Positions 1 to 34,100 of a stretch of DNA of 64,000 nt are shown here, in pieces; the stretch's first letter is position 1, and every line of letters begins with the position of its first letter. Under the pieces are notes generated by a model. The model was not told the DNA's origin and did no database searches. It saw only the letters and a program-made list of their open reading frames with translations. The translations under genes and the position numbers were made by a program. The DNA is from Antennarius striatus. Its lineage: Eukaryota > Chordata > Actinopteri > Lophiiformes > Antennariidae. The stretch spans positions 3,013,501 to 3,077,500 of the forward strand of contig NC_090795.1 of NCBI RefSeq assembly GCF_040054535.1, written 5' to 3'.

Positions 1-59
1 TGTTGGAAATGATATCAATGCACACAGGATAGCAAAAATAAAAACACACTTAGTATGAA

Positions 60-660
60 GAGGAATATAACAATTGAAAAGAGATCCAGAAGAAATGTAG
101 AAGTGGCTAAAGAAGCAAGATGACCATAAAGAAACAAAATAAAACCAGAAAACATTACAAATAGATGTAAAAACAACAAAAAGGATGCCAAACATGTAAA
201 AAAAAAACAACAAAACCAGAAAACCTCATCCTTTTAATGGACATAAATTAAAAGGATGCCAAAATGTGTTAAAAAAAAACAACCCCAAAACAAAACCAGA
301 AAACATCAAAAGGATGTAAAACCAACAAAAAGGAAGCAAAAGGTGTTAAAAATAAAAAAGACAACCAGGAAACATCACAAAGAGATGTCAAAACAACTAA
401 AAGGATGCCAAACGTGCAAAAAAAAAAAAAAGAGAAAGAACACCACATAGAGATGTAAAAACAGTTAAAGGATACAAAAAAAAACCATACAAAGAGATGT
501 CTAAACAACTAAGGGGATGTAAAATGGTAAAAAAGATACTGGTAATGCCAACAAGTAGAAACAAAATGACCACAAAGAGACAAAAAACACACGACAAACG
601 CACCACAACCACAGTGTGACACAAAATACCCACAGAGACACAAATCCTCTTCAGAGGGAT
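60..660. repeat. Degenerate A-rich minisatellite
   Basis: Imperfect direct repeats with a period of roughly 65-78 bp. The recurring pieces are AAAAGGATGCCAAA (about 180, 250, 400), AACCAGAAAACATC and AAAGAGATGTAAAAACA. Later units, from about 550, drift to a GACACAAA-type variant. There is strong A bias on the plus strand. Small open frames here are Lys/Gln/Thr-rich artefacts. Confidence 0.7.
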
Positions 661-1213
661 GCAAACGAATCCCAGAGATGCATCAAGAACACAAAGTCAG
701 ACAAACCCAAAGAATAGGAATTTAAAGATCAACAAAATCAAACTTGGACCAAAGGGAATCAATAGAATAACTAATAATTACAATTTTAGGCATTTGGGTG
801 TTTAAAATCAAACCAAATGTAATGTTTTGTGTCTAAAAAAGTGTGGAACCACTTCTGGCCGGGATCTCCTGCCGTTCCCTCAATTAGCTTTCGGCGAGCG
901 GGGACGACTGAAAACGCAATCAAACCCCCGTGAGACGACAAAATGGGTCCTCATTCAGAGCTGGGAGTGAACAGCTGCAAATATTGTGCCTGCGTTACCA
1001 CGCTGCAGCCGTCAGCAGGCAGCAGCTTTATATCAGGAAACGTTCGCATCGCACCACTGTTAGCTGTGGTGCAACATTTCTGCCCCAATCATACGTTTAG
1101 CAGCGTAAATATCACCTTCAAAACCCACGCTGGGCTGTTCTCTGCAACATCTTCTCATTTCAAATGGGCAGAATATGTGTGTGTGCTGCAAGGAGGTGAT
1201 TCTAATGGTAAAT

Positions 1214-1215
<2 letters not shown>

Positions 1216-1246
<31 letters not shown>
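1216..1246. repeat. (CA)n microsatellite
   Basis: Uninterrupted CA dinucleotides in the first myo3a intron of the window. Confidence 0.95.
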
Positions 1247-1249
<3 letters not shown>

Positions 1250-2086
1250 GCAATTTAGGCTTTCAGTTTTCAAGTGCTGGAAATTAGTGTAATTATACAT
1301 GAATAAGTGTTTAATCAGAATTTTCCATCTTGCATCAAATGTTTGGGTTTTTTTGCACGCAGTTAAGATTTGAATATGTGTTAAAATGCACAACCAATAA
1401 AGTGGAACGTCTCCCTTATATATTATATGTTCTATGTTCCACACCGACTGACAAGGCCCGGCAGCGTTTCTGACATCTTGTTCTTCATATACCTCTCACG
1501 GCTCACAAAAGAAAAAGACCCAAATGAAGGGGTTATTACCGTTACCATGGCAACCCACCAGGTAATTTTCCGTAATTTTCCAAGGATTGACAGTTGTGTC
1601 TACATCTACTGGATGCCGTTTTTTTTTCCAGGAGAAAACACCTACAAGAGCACAGAATCAATATTTTTCTTTTTATGCTGTCCAACCCCCGCCGTAAATT
1701 TTTTATTCTTGGTACGTCCCATTTTCAGACGCTGTGTGTTTGATATATTGTTTTTTCGCATTGTTCGAATGCATAAAAGCATCCACTTGATCGGTAGATA
1801 ATGTTCAGTATTTGCCTCGTCGTCGATTAAACATGCTAAATACACATTTTGTCCCCCGTGGGGGCAGATTGTACCTCTCTCTAAGCTGCCTGAGAAAGAT
1901 AAGCCGCTAAAGATTGATGGAATTACCTCCAGCGTCTATTTTCTCCCTGTGAAATCTTCGCCATCATAACATTGTCATCCTCCGCCGTTCCTCAGATGCC
2001 CCAGATTTCAGCATATTGTAACTGCTGACTCTTCTTGATTTTCCTCCTTCTTCTTCTTTTTTTGTGTCTTTTTAAATCTGTTTCAG

Positions 2087-22847
<20,761 letters not shown>

Positions 22848-23275
22848 GAACAGAACCGAAGCGTGGATCTACACGACGATATCACGATCTGTGACGCCGG
22901 ACTCGTCAGAAACATTTGAATCTGTTCGGTGATGCGGAAATATAAACCTGACTGGATCACGTCTAATTCATCTAAATGCATAAACCTTGATTTATGTCCA
23001 GTTTCCCTTCAGGACTGTTAAACACCTAAGATCATGTAAATATTAAATCTCTGCTCTCACAGAGTGATAATGTCAATTTTGGTCCATTTTGATCGCCGTG
23101 TGTTTGTAATCTTCAAACCAGCACCTCTTCCTGCCATCATCTTCCTCACTTTTCCTTCGGGAGTCAACCTCTGACATTTATGTGACATTTTAAATGAGAG
23201 GAGTCCCCGAGGGGAGCGTTCATGACTCCCAACGCTGCCCACCGCCACTAAAAACACTACATGTGCTCCAATAAA
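22848..23275 (+). other. myo3a: Probable myo3a 3' UTR with polyadenylation signal
   Basis: Non-coding sequence after the TGA stop. ATTAAA occurs at about 23041 and a consensus AATAAA at 23270-23275. Further AATAAA hexamers occur near 23798 and 23864, so the transcript could be longer. Signals were read by eye only; the true end is unknown. Confidence 0.4.
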
Positions 23276-24480
23276 CGCCCAGGCGAGGCCAGGAAGGGAC
23301 AACTGGCCGGAAACTGCCTTTGGGGCGTCCTTTGGGGCGGAGGTGCATGGATTAGGGGGTGCAGCCGGAGCCAGTATTCCTCATAACGTTTTACTTTGAA
23401 ATGACAATTCAGTAATTGTTGTTAAATCTCAGCTGACTTCTGCTTTTAGTTCTGACTGCTGACAAAAAAAAAAACTTGTTAGCATTAAGGTGGAAGTCTT
23501 CGTAATGGACTTTCCACTCCCCAGTGGATCCTCTTATTATTGGATATTATTGGTTTGGAACTCTATAGCCTGAACCAACAGAGCAAAACGAATTAGAACA
23601 CACACCAACCTGAATGCACCGGAGAGAATCACACCTATACCTCACTGTGGTTCAGCACCGCCTGCATCATATTGGAGTTCCTGCAATTTCTGACACTTCT
23701 GAGTCTTATTTTGTTTACTTTTGGGGCTTTTTTTTCTTCATTTGTGTTTTTTTCAAGTTCTAAAATTTCATTTATGGTGGGGTTAGACTTACCATCAATA
23801 AATAAGAATAATTGAGAATACAGTGATCCTGTGTTAAAAGTAATTTATCCTCCATCATTTGAAATAAAACCTGACCACATGCCTTACAAAAGTTCATTGA
23901 TTACAAAAGATCTATAACTAATAATTCTCTGGCGGTGAGGTGAGAATCGAAAACCTGCTGAAAATTCTCGCGTACAAAACAGTTTTATCATCTCTTTGCC
24001 AAAGGCTTTAATTTATTTTAATCAGTCATTTTGGCACAAACGCTTTTTGACGACTACGTTCATAAATCATAACAGATGCGACTCCCGGTAGTTTCGATGC
24101 CCGGGAGGTCCGTTTGTTCTCATTCCTAGAAAACCGATGACGGCAAACAGGGCGTGACATTATTGTTTAACGTTGAATCAAGTTTTCTTGTTATTTATAT
24201 ATTTTCCTTTTTCTTTTAAACCAGCACCTCATCAGATTCATAATTAGTCCAGTTGATATTTTTAAAATATAATGTCAAGCTGATTTATTGGATTCCAACT
24301 CTGTTTACATGTCAATATCCCTGTTAAGTCATAACCTTTACGCGCGCAAAGAAACAACCAAATGCGCAACGGTGCGTAAAGGCGCGCCGAGAATGGCTTC
24401 TTTTCTTTTTTTCCCCCCCAACAACTGGAGTAACGAGTAATAATACTTTAGGAGTAACGATAGGAGAGAGGAGGGACCCG
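23276..24480. other. Intergenic region between myo3a and gad2
   Basis: About 1.2 kb, moderately AT-rich, without an open reading frame I can relate to a gene. It contains short homopolymer runs, two alternative AATAAA hexamers and, outside it at 24481 onward, a change to GC-rich sequence that marks the gad2 promoter. The two flanking genes run in the same direction. Confidence 0.5.
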
Positions 24481-25247
24481 TGAGCGCTCTGTCCTCTCCG
24501 CCCCGCAGTTCCCTCCAGTGGGGGCGGGCATTCGGAGCAGCCGCTCTCCAAGACGTAAACCCGCAAAGCTGGGGCGGACGAATTAGTTTGTCTTTGACCG
24601 TCTGCATGGAGGGTGAGTTCAGCACTAAGTGTCGTGGATGTATGGAGTCACGACGCACGACGCAGCGCAGCTCGTCATGAGCTGAAGTGAATCACGATGG
24701 GATTTCTGTAGTGACGTGAAATTTGGGTTAGATGCAATTAGGCATGGCTGCTGCGCCGAGCGGCTCCAGCATGTGACGCGAGCTCGACGCGATTTCTTCA
24801 CCTTTTTTGCTTCATTTTCCTTATTTTTATTTAGCAAATTTCCATCCAAAAATTAGAAGAAAAAAAAAAATCAAAATCACTGCACATGAACTCTTGCGCC
24901 ATTTCCCCCTTTTCAAGTGAGGAGCTTCGCTTTTTTTTTTTTTTTTTTTGCGTGGAACCGCTGTCTGAGTGAAGTCCAGTGAAGTGTTTGCGGATTTCTG
25001 TGGAGAGACGCTTTTTTTTATTTTTTTTATGCGCAATTGGACGCATTTCCACCATCAGGAAAAAAAAAATAAATAAAAAAAATTCAGGAGCTTTTCCAGA
25101 ACGCGCTTGTCGGATGCACGATTGCTGGATTCGGAGAGGTCCGGTCGGATTCAGCACCACAGCAGCTCTGAACAGCTCCGGGTCGTCGCGTTTTGGATGG
25201 GCTCTTTCGCTCCCCGTGTCTCCAGCGGCTCCTAACTACCGGCGACA
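24481..25247 (+). promoter_or_regulatory. gad2: gad2 proximal promoter and 5' UTR
   Basis: GC-richer, CpG-containing sequence directly upstream of the gad2 ATG. A GC box (GGGGGCGGGC) lies near 24522. A nine-base match to the left half of the REST/NRSF element, TTCAGCACC, lies at 25150-25158 about 90 bp before the ATG. No convincing TATA box was seen at an expected place. The start site is not determined, so the boundary between promoter and UTR is open. REST control is known for neuronal genes in general; here it is only suggested by the half site. Confidence 0.5.
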
Positions 25248-28103
25248 ATGGCATCACAGGGTTTCTGGTCTCTCGGAGGAGATAATGCAAGTACCGGGAG
25301 TCAGAGCCCCAGTACGCGTGAGTGGCTTTTTGTCTTCACCACCTCTGGGGGGTGGGTGGGGGGGGAGAAGAGCGCCGATTCCAGCGCATTGTCTGAAACA
25401 TGTGAAACCCAAACAGGCCTGCCGTCGACACATCTGCCTTCATACATGTTTTTTTTTAATTATTATTATTCCGCTTCTTCAATGTCGGCTTCCGTCTTAA
25501 AGTTGGAGGCTGAAGCCGACCGAAGCCTCTTCATCCTCATTTATCCCGTGTCTCTCTTCCAGCTAGGGCTTGGTGCCAAGCGGCGGCCCAGAAATTTTCC
25601 GGAGGAATTGGATCGAAATTATGTGGTACGTTCGTAGGGATTGTGGTGGGAAAAAGGGGGGGGGGTGGATGAAGGGGGGATGGGGTGCAATTTGAGCAAC
25701 GTGCACCATTATTTCCATCTTTCTATCAACGGAACGTATCATTAAAATGCCTCGATCTTGTCTTCTGGTGCCCGAAAAAGCGCTGCTCAATGTCGGGGAA
25801 TTGGACAAACCCGCCGATCCGAGCGCCAATAAGCAGCCCCCCCAGAGAGAAGCTGCGGGAACATGCGGCTGCAACAAATCCTGCAACTGCACCAAAGCGG
25901 CCGTGGTCTTCTCCGACCTCTATTCAACAGGTAATAAATAGAGAATGTCCTGCCGAACCAGAGCCAGGCCCTTCGCTTCCGAGGGGTTTTATTCCGTATA
26001 AAAAAAAAAATAACATAAAGGATTAATTACATTTTTTTTCTAAAAATAAGAGAATTCGAAAATAGGTCTATGGGAAATAAAAAGTTGGTGTTTTCAAAAT
26101 ATTTATTTACTATAAAAAAAAAAGAAAAAAAAAAGAATAATTATTAAAGTCTTTATTCATTTTTCTCCACCTTAAATAAAACGCACGATGCTCAGGGGAA
26201 AAAGATTACATTGAAAATAAATGACAATTTTACACCAAATTAAACGTTTGTTCACTTCTAATAATATCCATAATTAAGTGAGGTGTGTGATATATTTTTG
26301 TTTTGCAGTGGCGGATTTTTGGAGGGGTCACCTTCAGCAGAATCTCTCGTTTTGCGTCCATAAAAAATATATTTACAGACCTGTAAAACACTATTGTTTG
26401 TTTGTTTGTTTGTTTGTTTGTTTGTTTTTAAACCAGGCCTAATTTCAAAGCAGATTCAACTCGTGGCCTAAACACATGCATCTTTATGCTGACTGAAAGT
26501 ATCCTCTCTCCTCGTCCGAGACGCGTAAATCACGGAAGGTGTTTTTCCCACAGACCTGCTCCCTGCGCTGGACGGCGACACCAAAACCATGACCTTCCTG
26601 CAGGAGGTCGTGGATCTGCTCCTGGCCTACATCGTGGAATCTTTCGACCGGGAAACGAAAGTGATTGATTTTCATTATCCAAACGAGCTGCTTCAGATGA
26701 ACAACTGGGAGCTGCAGGACGAACCGGCGACTCTGGACGATATCTTGATCAGCTGTCGTGCGACCCTCAAATACGCCATTAAAACCGGTAGGTCTGGGTC
26801 TGATCGTTGGGAGAATGAGTGGTATTTTTAAAAAAAATACGTATTTATGACTTATTAAAAAAATTCTCTGAGGAGAAAAAAAATTATTTAGGAGGAGTTT
26901 TGACTCGGGAAGAGGTTTTAAGGCTCAAGGTGTGTCTTGAAATTGTCAAAATCTCAATAGAACTTCAATATTTTTGTAAAAATGTATAAAATATTAGAAA
27001 ATGTTTTAAATGCATGCCAAATTATAACAATACTTGTTAGAATATAAAAGAGAACATCATTATTTTGTATTGATGATCATTGTTATTATTTTAAAAAATG
27101 TGATCAGCTGAGATTCATTTTAAAATACTTAGTGACGTCATCCAGTTATAACAATGAAGATACGACGAAATAAAAGCAGACCCAGATTTTTTATTCTTTT
27201 TAAATAAATGAGATGGAATGAAGTCAAAGCCGGAGTCTTCCTCCTCTTCCTCCTCTTCTGCCCACCAGACCGATGAAGCCAGTGACGCAGTAAATCTGCT
27301 TCACGGGAGATAATGGGCTAATAAATAGGACCCACGGGCCGAATCCATTAATATCTGCTGCCTGACACACGCGTGGGGGGTGGGGGGGGTTAAAAAAAAA
27401 CCAAAACAAAATCAGACGGATATTTATAGATGCTTTACTCTCCTTATTTATCATAATTTTATATTTTTAAATAACATACTGTAGTGCTAGTTTGTCAATT
27501 AATGTGCGTTATTTATCACGTTCTCCTAGATTCTTATAAACCTTTTATTACAGTAAACCTTTATTTATTGTAGCACAGAAATATTGGACGTCGTGTTTTC
27601 GTTTATGATAATGTTTCTGTCACCTTGTGTTCCTGATTATCTCCACACATAAATGTTGGATTCCGCATCTCTTAAATTCCACGCGGTGATCCTCTCTCCT
27701 CTCCTCTCCTCTGCTCCTTTTAATCCAGCCCACCCGAGATACTTCAATCAGCTCTCCACGGGATTAGATATGGTCGGGCTGGCAGCCGATTGGCTCACAT
27801 CCACCGCCAACACCAACATGTAAGTGCGCGGCCCGCGGGCCACCGGGATGATTTCAAGTGGCGATAAGGGCAATGAATTCCATTTCCGGTTCATCCACAT
27901 GCGCGCCGCTCCGCGTCTGCGGGGGCTGATAGCGGCTCTTCCCCCCCCCCCTCAATCACCGCAAATGAAAAGGATGGAATCAAAGGCGGGGACCCGCACC
28001 CCTCCCACCCCCACCTTCTATTTACCCCCCCTCACCTCTGATCCCCACGAGGGTTCAAGGGGGAGAAAATTAGCTCTGAAATTAAATTCAGACTAATCTG
28101 ACG

Positions 28104-28193
<90 letters not shown>

Positions 28194-31100
28194 GGTGATA
28201 AACTCTGCAAGAGTCAGCACTGACAGCAAAATAAGAAGATTGCGGTTTTTTAAGAAGAATGCGGCTTTTTATAGAAGAAAAAAAAGAGTCAGATTGAGCA
28301 AAAATATCATTTTTAGCACAGAGGAGATGATTAAAGTACGAGACCTCAAAGAAATAGAAAATAGAAATAGAAAAATATTTTCAGAAATCTATTAAACTTT
28401 ATACAAAATACTGCATTTTTTAAAAAAAAAAATTCAAAATAGGTTGAATGATTTTGTTTTTTCTGCAATCAGGCGTCGATTCCAACTCTAGAAAAAGCAA
28501 AGCGGGACAAACAAACGTCCATTTCCCGTTGATTCACCCGTTAATGACTCCTGGCGCGTTCCGTGACGTGTCTCGTCCCACGCAGGTTCACCTATGAGGT
28601 GGCTCCGGTCTTTGTGCTGCTGGAATACGTCACCCTGAAGAAGATGAGGGAGATCATTGGCTGGCTGGATGGAAGAGGAGATGGCATCTTCTCTCCCGGT
28701 ATGTACCTCCTCCCCCCCCCCATCCCCCCGCCCATCACCACCACCACCACCGACCGAACCCACCGCCCCTGGGTGCGCGTTGAAAATGGAACAGCCGCTG
28801 CGTGTGCGCGCTGCGCTGCGTCAATTTGCATTTTGATGATATAACTGGAGGTAATTAGCATAAAAACCATTTTCATTTTCCATCTAAAGCCCCCCCCTCC
28901 TCCTCTTCCTCCTCTTCCTCCTCTTCCTCCTCACCGGCCTTCCTCCATCTCACCCCTGTCGGACACGTGAGGAGCAAACTCTGAATGCCGCAGGCGTTTT
29001 GCGCTTTTTTTTTTGGATGCTGCGCCATCCTTTGCTTTAAACATGAAAGGATATGTGTTGTGTCACGTAGAGGCCCCGCATCATCATCATCATCATCATT
29101 ATCACCATCATGTGAGAACTCAGGCTGCGGACTGACGGTGTGCTTCCCTGTCCGTCCTCTAGGTGGAGCTATTTCCAACATGTACGCCATGCTGCTGGCG
29201 CGCTTCAAGATGTTCCCTGAGGTGAAGGAGAAAGGAATGTCATCCGTCCCCAGGCTGGTGGCCTTCACATCCGAACATGTAGGCGCTGGTCGTGTTTTCA
29301 TCAGATATCAGTCTTCCTCTCTGCAGCAGGAATCGTTTAATTTTTGCGCAGTAGCTGCAGATTGTAGAGGTGACATTGAGCCGGCGCTGATGGAGTCTAT
29401 TTAAATGTTATTGTAAAGACGATGACAAAAGATTTAGAACACAAGCTTTTAGCACCGATGTGTTGTTGTTTTTTAACATGCAATCATTTGTATTTCTGGT
29501 TGTTAATTCAAGCCTCTTTTTTTTTTTTTTTAGAGCCATTTTTCAATCAAAAAAGGTGCAGCAGCTTTGGGCATCGGGACGGAGAGTGTGATCTGCATCA
29601 AAGCTGATGAATGGTATTAGTTTGCACAACTTTAATGGACCGATATTATTCATGATAATATTTATTTTCTTACATCCGCTTGACTCCAAATGAGAGGAAA
29701 CATTTAACTCTTATATATCTGAGTGAAATCTGAAGGAGTAGAAATAAAACATGAGATAACCTTCTAAAATATTGAGGTTCAAATCAGAAAATCATTGTAG
29801 GAGTTGAAATTTCTGCTCCGAACTTTCAGAAAAACTAAATAAAAATGGACAAAATATCACAGGGAACAAATTTCTATAGAAGATGTTATATATTTTTTGT
29901 TTTTTTAAATTATTTTTACACGAGCCACAAAGCAACTAAAGCTTTTCTTCGCAGTGGTAAAATGATCCCAGCTGACCTTGAGAGGAGAATCCTGGAGGCC
30001 AAACAGAAGGTAATAAATTCACACTAAATATGAACCTGGAGACGTCGTTGTGCTTTTATTTCTGCAGCTGTCTTGCTCTTTTTGTGCCTTTCTAGGGTTT
30101 CGTACCTTTCTTTGTCAGCGCCACAGCTGGAACCACCGTCTACGGCGCCTTCGACCCCCTCATTGCCATTTCAGACATTTGCAAAAAGTACAGCGTCTGG
30201 ATGCATGTGGACGTGAGTGAAATGCAACGCTGCAGACGCATGTGTGCATACGGAGCTGTTACGGCCTAAATTGTCACAGTGGGAGTTTTTTTCAGTGAAG
30301 GAATGCAGAGCTCCAGTGTGAGTTTGACAAATCTATTATGTCTGTCTCGCCTCTAAGCGCTCGCAGTTGACCCAGATAGGAGCCAGCCATTTCCTATCTA
30401 ACACTGGGTATTAGAAAAACTGGAACAGAGGCCGTAAATCATCTCCTCCCCTGACTTTGCCATCATGGGCCCGCTCACCGACGGAGCTCTATCTATTAAT
30501 GAAGGTGATTTAGGCCTGACAGCGAGACACCTCTATTAACAGACGTTTACGGCCTTATCTATCATTCCTCCACTGGAAGGAGATGGGAGGAAAACATCTT
30601 GCTCCACTCCACGGCAAAAGAACAAAACCAAAAAAAAGCATTTGTGCTGTATTTGGATTAAAGTCGCAATTCTGATAATCAAATCAGAGGATAAATATGC
30701 ATTGACAAACTAAAAAGTGGCAAATAAATTTTATATCAAGGTTTATTTCATCTGCAAAATGCATGGAAAATATTACAAAAATGCTCCTTGCCATTTCTGA
30801 AGGAGTCGGATGAGACAAAAACCAGGTTTGGCTTCGACGCCCTTTGAGACGAGTGACCTCCAGCACATTTTCAGACACAGGACACGCGTTTGCAGGATGA
30901 AATGTTTCCAGCTTGAAAGAAAATGTCACTGCAGGTTTTATGGAGGGAGCTTTTATTGATGTGGACATCGTGACCTGAGCGGGAGGGCGATTTATCAGCA
31001 GACATGTCCAAACATTTGAACGCTGGGATCGTCATCAGAAGCAGTTTTTAAAGCTTATATGTTTTCCTTTATCAGGATTGACTGTGTGTGTGTGTGTGTG

Positions 31101-34100
31101 TGTTCTCCTATTAGGGAGCCTGGGGCGGGAGCCTCCTCATGTCCAGGAGACACAGGTGGAAGCTGGACGGAGTCGACAGGTGAGACGAGTGGGACGCAAA
31201 CAGATGACGGATGAAAGGGACGGTGGGTGACGTGTGTTTTCTCTCCATCATCAGGGCCAACTCAGTCACATGGAACCCGCACAAGATGATGTCCGTCCCC
31301 CTGCAGTGTTCAGCACTGCTGGTCAGAGAGGAGGTGGGCCGCGTCCCGTTTATCCGTCCGTCACCAGCTGGGAGTGTTTCTCTAAAGGTTCTGGGTTTCA
31401 TCACAGGGTCTGATGCAGAGCTGCAACCAGATGCACGCCTGCTACCTGTTCCAGCAGGACAAACACTACGACCTGTCCTACGACACCGGGGACAAGGCGC
31501 TGCAGTGCGGACGCCACGTGGACATCTTCAAGCTGTGGCTCATGTGGAGAGCCAAGGTGAGGTCATTGTTGTTCCGGTTTAACAAGTTTATTCAGGAATA
31601 AAGTTTTATTTTGTGAGAAATAGCTGGATTCTACCATTAAAGAGGTCCTAAAGGATTTTACGTGAAGAAATTCAGAGATTAAACATTTATTTGAATCAAA
31701 CTTCCACAAACAAAGTCTCTATTTTGTTCTTAAATTTATTTTTTGATGTTTTTTTAAAAATGTCTTATGAATAAATCTCAAGATATTTCGAACATTCCCG
31801 CCCCTCGTTTCTATAGTGTTGCTACGGTTACGTCTGTTGCATCACTTTTGCAGGAATATGCAGAGCTAGTCAGAATTAAAGTTAAATTTAAAGCGAGGAG
31901 GTCGGATCAAAGCAGTTTTCTACATTCAAATTAAGTATTTGTGTGCAAAATGTAGATTAACCAACAACAAGTGTGTCTTTAAATTTAAGATGCTATTTTT
32001 AACATATTATTTTATTTTCCTGAACATTTTTTCAATGCATAAAAACCAAGTGCAACAGCTTTAATAACAGTTCAGGAACAGGAACAGTCATTTGCACACA
32101 AACACCTCTTAACAAAAATCACGTACTAAACCTCAAACCCAGCTTTGTGAATGTTCCGGGTCTAACGGCCTCTCCTCCTCTGGCAGGGCACCATCGGGTT
32201 CGAGGCTCAGATTGATAAGTGCTTGGAGCTGTCGGAGTACCTCTACAACAAGATTAAACACAGAGAAGGATACGAGATGGTCTTCGATGGCAAAGTACGT
32301 CCGTCCATTCTTCCTCCAGAGCCACACAATCACGCAGAAATCGCCACCATCAGTCCCTGCTGCTCCTTTCGCTTCCCTGTATTCAGTGTCATCATGAGTG
32401 ACTTGATTGCCACGCTGTGTGCTCTTTGCTTTGTGTTGGATGAATGCCATTTTTTTTTTACCTCTAGCTGCAAGTGTAATGTGCTGCTATTATGTTTAAT
32501 GAATAGCATAATGACCTGTAATTGCTCATATGCATATGAATGGCACGGCTTGTGAAATTTCCTCCGCCAAGCCGAACTGCAACAGCACAAACATACGGGG
32601 GTGCGACGGGGTTATTAAGCTAAAACCTCTCAGAAAAAAGCAGCGCCTGGACACCCAGAGTCATTTATAGTAAAAGCTGCTTAAACTTCCAAAAGACTCA
32701 TTGTTCTCCCGCTAAGAAGAAGAGCATCATAACCAGGAGGATGATGGGAAAACGCCAAGTCCTCTGGGCTTCAGCCCAGGTGCTCACTTGTGTGCGCCTC
32801 CCATTGAGCCGTTGCATCAATCTGATGGTGGATCAACTGGAGCCAAACCAGTGCCTGCTGCATGAATGAGGCCAGTTGGGAATGAATGCTTTCAGCTCCA
32901 ACAGGGCTTCAGCTTCCACAAAAATACACCCGTGGAGGCTTTTAAAAGTCTGAGAGGAAGAGAGGAAGCCTCTCTGATGGATTTCCTTTTTAGCTCGACG
33001 GTTCTGGCTCGTTGGAACCGAAGGGATTCGCTTCGTTTCAAGAACATTCATTTAGAGTAAACAAAATTCGATGACCTTGATGAACAGTTTTCCGTAACGT
33101 GGCCGTGAACTGTCCTCCAAAACATGCTCGTCACCGGGACACGATTTGGCCTCGCAAAAGTAGTCAAACGTAAACTCTGTTCCAAGTTTGTTTAATCATT
33201 TGGAACACAATCATGATAAATAATCGTTCCTTAAATGGGGGCACAAGATTGAACTTACTGTCATATCAATTTGGAAATCTTTTAATTTTAATTTGAGTCC
33301 TTCAAAAGCTGCTTCCTTAATTTTCTCTACGCTGCACTCCACTTATGAAAGTCAGTAATGGGGGAGTTATTTGCATGATTGCAGCAGTTTTGTTTCCTCT
33401 CATCTCCCTGTCAAATCTCCTTTTCCCACAGCCTCAGCACACCAACGTCTGCTTCTGGTACCTCCCTCCTGGGATCCGCTACATGGAGGACAAAGAGGAG
33501 AGGAAGAAACACTTGCACAAGGTGGGTGACTGTAAACAGGTCGGCCTCGGAGGGAGTCCGGCTATTCGCTTAGCTAAAGCTGCCGTCATTCAGAGGATCC
33601 CAGAGCAGCGGGGGTCTGCTAATTGTCAATTAGGGCGAGCAGATGGCGTACGTGCCAGCCATGTAAAGAGCTCCGTTCTCCTGTAAAAACCTCCGCACCC
33701 AAAATCACGGAGTGATTTCCTTCTGTTTTCCAAAGTCGGATTGAAAAAATATACCTCGCTGAATCTGTTTGGACAGATCGCCCTGTCCCGCTCCGACGCC
33801 AAGATCAAGGGGTGACGTAATGTTGCCCAATTAGCCTGTGAGCTAAAAACTTAATGACTGGAAAAACTGTCAAAAGGCCCACTTGATGGAAACCTGCAGC
33901 CACTAATTGATTACTTAGCAGAAACCCCAAGGCTGCCGAATGTAACGGGACACCTGCAAGAGATTTAGAGGGAATGACTGATGATGTGGTGAGGAGCGTT
34001 AGCCACAACGCTGTAGTCTCTAGACTCTGTTAGCCCATTGGTGGAAGGAGAATACAGTAGGCAAAATGTCCAACCATCCATCCAACCATCCGTCCATTCG

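Larger units (their letters stand above)
1..2086 (+). other. myo3a: myo3a intron upstream of the first visible exon
   Basis: No coding exon recognised; the preceding kinase exon must lie before the window. It contains the A-rich minisatellite (60-660), a (CA)n tract (1216-1246) and otherwise ordinary sequence up to the acceptor TTTCAG at 2081-2086. Confidence 0.6.

Noticed and set aside
256..633. Small Lys/Phe-rich open frames at the left end
   Set aside because: They fall entirely in the A-rich minisatellite and only reflect its composition.
28032..28229. Thr/His-repeat open frame on the minus strand
   Set aside because: Translation of the (GT)n microsatellite.
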